Below, piece after piece: positions 39,822 through 41,113 of a DNA stretch of 41,113 nucleotides. The DNA is from Candidatus Acidiferrum typicum (GTDB taxonomy: Bacteria > Acidobacteriota > Terriglobia > Acidiferrales > UBA7541). The notes under the pieces are model-generated. The model was given only the letters and a program-made list of their open reading frames with translations, made no database searches and had not been told where the DNA came from. Where the stretch lies: positions 1-41,113 of the forward strand of contig JAOAPV010000130.1 of NCBI GenBank assembly GCA_025463055.1, in the 5' to 3' direction. Both the position numbers and the translations under genes were made by a program. Within the stretch, counting starts at the first letter, position 1. Each line of letters starts with the position of its first letter.

Positions 39822-40172
39822 TTACAGTGGGATAGGTGAAATCACATTGATCCAGTCCCCAGCATCGGACGCTGCCCAGACCAATAGCAATTCTTCGATC
39901 GCGGCCACTACAGGGAGGCTCTGGGGAACAATTAAAACTCCAAAACTTTGCCGTTGCGCCACCAACAAGCCGAAGGCGGCCGGCATTGTCTTACGATCAT
40001 GCGTCACCAGCACTCGTTCCAAATCGGACGCGATCTCCAGAACCTCAAGGTCCGATTTCCCTGCCAAGTTCGCGTCTTCGGCGAATTGAAAATCTACCAA
40101 CCTCTCGCGACGACGCAGACCTCTGATGATCCGGCGGCTGAAGTTTGTGTCCGCCAGAAATCTCGCCTTCAT
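39822..40172 (-). CDS. DUF5615 PIN-like protein (putative toxin)
   Basis: A 116-residue PIN-like domain protein. It begins FLADTNFSRRIIRGLRRR, where Asp is a metal ligand, and later has LEVLEIASDLERVLVTHDRKTMPA, with the second acidic site in VTHD. PIN-like DUF5615 proteins usually accompany DUF433 proteins in toxin-antitoxin-like pairs. Its ATG overlaps the stop of the DUF433 gene by four bases. RNase activity is inferred from the fold; no activity is shown. Confidence 0.75.
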   Translation of the reverse strand: MKARFLADTNFSRRIIRGLRRRERLVDFQFAEDANLAGKSDLEVLEIASDLERVLVTHDRKTMPAAFGLLVAQRQSFGVLIVPQSLPVVAAIEELLLVWAASDAGDWINVISPIPL

Positions 40173-40486
40173 TTCTTTTGCAACTGTGCATTGCGACGCG
40201 CTTCCTCTAACTTTTGATACAGCAGGGGATTCTTATCACGCGCCTCTAAGCGCATCTTCTCGTAATCCTGCTCGCCCTGTGCAAGATACTCATCGATGTC
40301 AGATCGGTTCGCCAGATAAAAGGTGATTGCGCCATAGACCTCCTCTAGCGTTGTAGTGGAGTATGCTTGTTGAATAGCCTCGGCGGAGCTTCCGCTCAGG
40401 AACTCATACACGATGGAATCCAGCGATACCCGCGATCCCGCGATGTAGTAACCCTCATTTCGCTTTTCTACGTATTCTTTGGCCAT
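40169..40486 (-). CDS. DUF433-domain protein (putative antitoxin)
   Basis: A 105-residue protein with the DUF433 core, GYYIAGSRVSLDSIVYEFLS (residues about 12-31), then AEAIQQAYSTTTLEEVYGAI, a winged or homeodomain-like helix-turn-helix. The C-terminus is charged and helical (about 70-105) and probably binds the partner. It is first in a two-gene unit with the DUF5615 gene (4-bp overlap), the order of antitoxin then toxin. The pair is likely a stabilising or stress module. Confidence 0.78.
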   Translation of the reverse strand: MAKEYVEKRNEGYYIAGSRVSLDSIVYEFLSGSSAEAIQQAYSTTTLEEVYGAITFYLANRSDIDEYLAQGEQDYEKMRLEARDKNPLLYQKLEEARRNAQLQKK

Positions 40487-40596
40487 AGCTAAACCTTACC
40501 TTGAATTCTAACAAAAATGCCCATGCCAGGGCGTCGAATCCTGTATCCCCTATTCACGTTCCCCGTTACAATCTCCCCTTTCGCCAGGAGCCGCTT

Positions 40597-41113
40597 TTGT
40601 CCTCCACCGTAACCCCAACTCCGCAACCTCAAGCCAGTCGCGCCGCGTTCACGTTCATTCTCGTCACCGTGCTCCTCGATTTTCTCGCCTTCGGCATCAT
40701 CGCCCCCGTTCTCCCCAACCTCATCATTCAGTTCGAAGGCGGCAATATCGCCCGAGCCGCTGCCATCACCGGCTATTTCGGCTTTGCCTGGGCCCTGATG
40801 CAGTTTATTTTTTCCCCAATTCTCGGCGCATGGTCCGACCGTTTCGGCCGCCGCCCCGTAATCCTCATCTCTTGTTTCGGCCTCGGCCTCGACTACATCT
40901 TCATGGCCCTCGCGCCCTCGCTCAAATGGCTCCTCGTAGGACGCATCATCTCCGGCATCACGGCCTCAAACATTTCCAGCGCCTTCGCCTACGTCACCGA
41001 CGTAACTCCACCGGAAAAACGCGCAAAGCAGTTCGGCTATCTCGCAGCCTCCTTTGGCATGGGCTTCATCATCGGGCCAGCCGTCGGTGGAATGCTCGGC
41101 AACATCAATCTGC
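40597..41113 (+). CDS. MFS transporter, TetA-like (3' end outside window)
   Basis: The first 172 codons of a major facilitator superfamily drug:H+ antiporter-like protein. TTG 40597 follows CAGGAG by 6 bases; no ATG lies nearby in frame. The first helix is FTFILVTVLLDFLAFGIIAP, and helix 2-3 carries the signature motif A, GAWSDRFGRRPV (about residues 74-85). Further helices (ILISCFGLGLDYIFMAL, WLLVGRIISGITASN and FGYLAASFGMGFIIGPAVGG, containing motif C-like GxxxGPxxGG) are typical of TetA/Bcr-type efflux. The substrate is unknown. The gene continues beyond 41113. Confidence 0.85.
   Translation, partial: MSSTVTPTPQPQASRAAFTFILVTVLLDFLAFGIIAPVLPNLIIQFEGGNIARAAAITGYFGFAWALMQFIFSPILGAWSDRFGRRPVILISCFGLGLDYIFMALAPSLKWLLVGRIISGITASNISSAFAYVTDVTPPEKRAKQFGYLAASFGMGFIIGPAVGGMLGNINL

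Overview
The window looks like a chromosomal segment of an Acidobacteriota bacterium, probably class Terriglobia. The evidence is an ADOP-type (Acidobacterial duplicated orphan permease) MacB/FtsX protein, a CxxCH cytochrome fused to TPR repeats, a tandem pair of M19 dipeptidases, a Bacillus-type succinate dehydrogenase, a DHS-like protein beside a pyruvoyl-dependent arginine decarboxylase, and moderately high GC. Taxonomy is inferred from family recognition only. No rRNA, tRNA, CRISPR array, phage or intact insertion sequence was seen.

Layout. 1-8.9 kb: the 3' part of polX, an exported DUF4097 repeat protein, a His/Met-rich membrane protein, a soluble transhydrogenase followed by a ROK kinase, a PilZ protein, a CxxCH cytochrome-TPR protein and a vanadium haloperoxidase-like PAP2 enzyme. 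8.9-14.3 kb: an ADOP permease, a Dabb protein, a Tat-exported TIM-barrel isomerase, a small zinc-ribbon protein and a PAS-LuxR regulator. 14.5-20.5 kb: central metabolism on the + strand, namely inositol-3-phosphate synthase, an atypical type I glutamine synthetase, and the icd-mdh pair, with a convergent AhpD-like protein on the - strand.

20.8-25.4 kb (- strand) is a sulfite-assimilation operon. It encodes a siroheme-dependent sulfite/nitrite reductase, the two enzymes that make siroheme from uroporphyrinogen III, a 43-residue membrane protein and a YeiH-type exporter. Its leader holds what appears to be a complete cysteine attenuator: a sigma70-like promoter, a nearly leaderless 31-codon ORF with seven Cys codons in its first 18, an antiterminator arm and an intrinsic terminator just before the reductase gene. 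I consider this the most interesting element of the window.

25.4-32.1 kb (- strand) is one tight run, sdhC-sdhA-sdhB, two M19 dipeptidases and an exported cyclophilin. 32.3-36.7 kb is a polyamine island. Pyruvoyl arginine decarboxylase, agmatine deiminase and N-carbamoylputrescine amidase together give arginine to putrescine. A deoxyhypusine-synthase-like enzyme with an intact catalytic lysine sits between them on the other strand and may make the final polyamine. 36.8-41.1 kb: a GlsB/YeaQ-type membrane protein, an L,D-transpeptidase, RNase J, a DUF433/DUF5615 toxin-antitoxin-like pair, and the 5' part of a TetA-like MFS transporter.

Base composition changes along the window. Left of about 20.5 kb the + strand is G-rich or near parity. 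Right of about 25 kb it is C-rich whichever strand is coding. This suggests a replication-associated skew switch (terminus-like polarity), an inversion edge or an assembly join.
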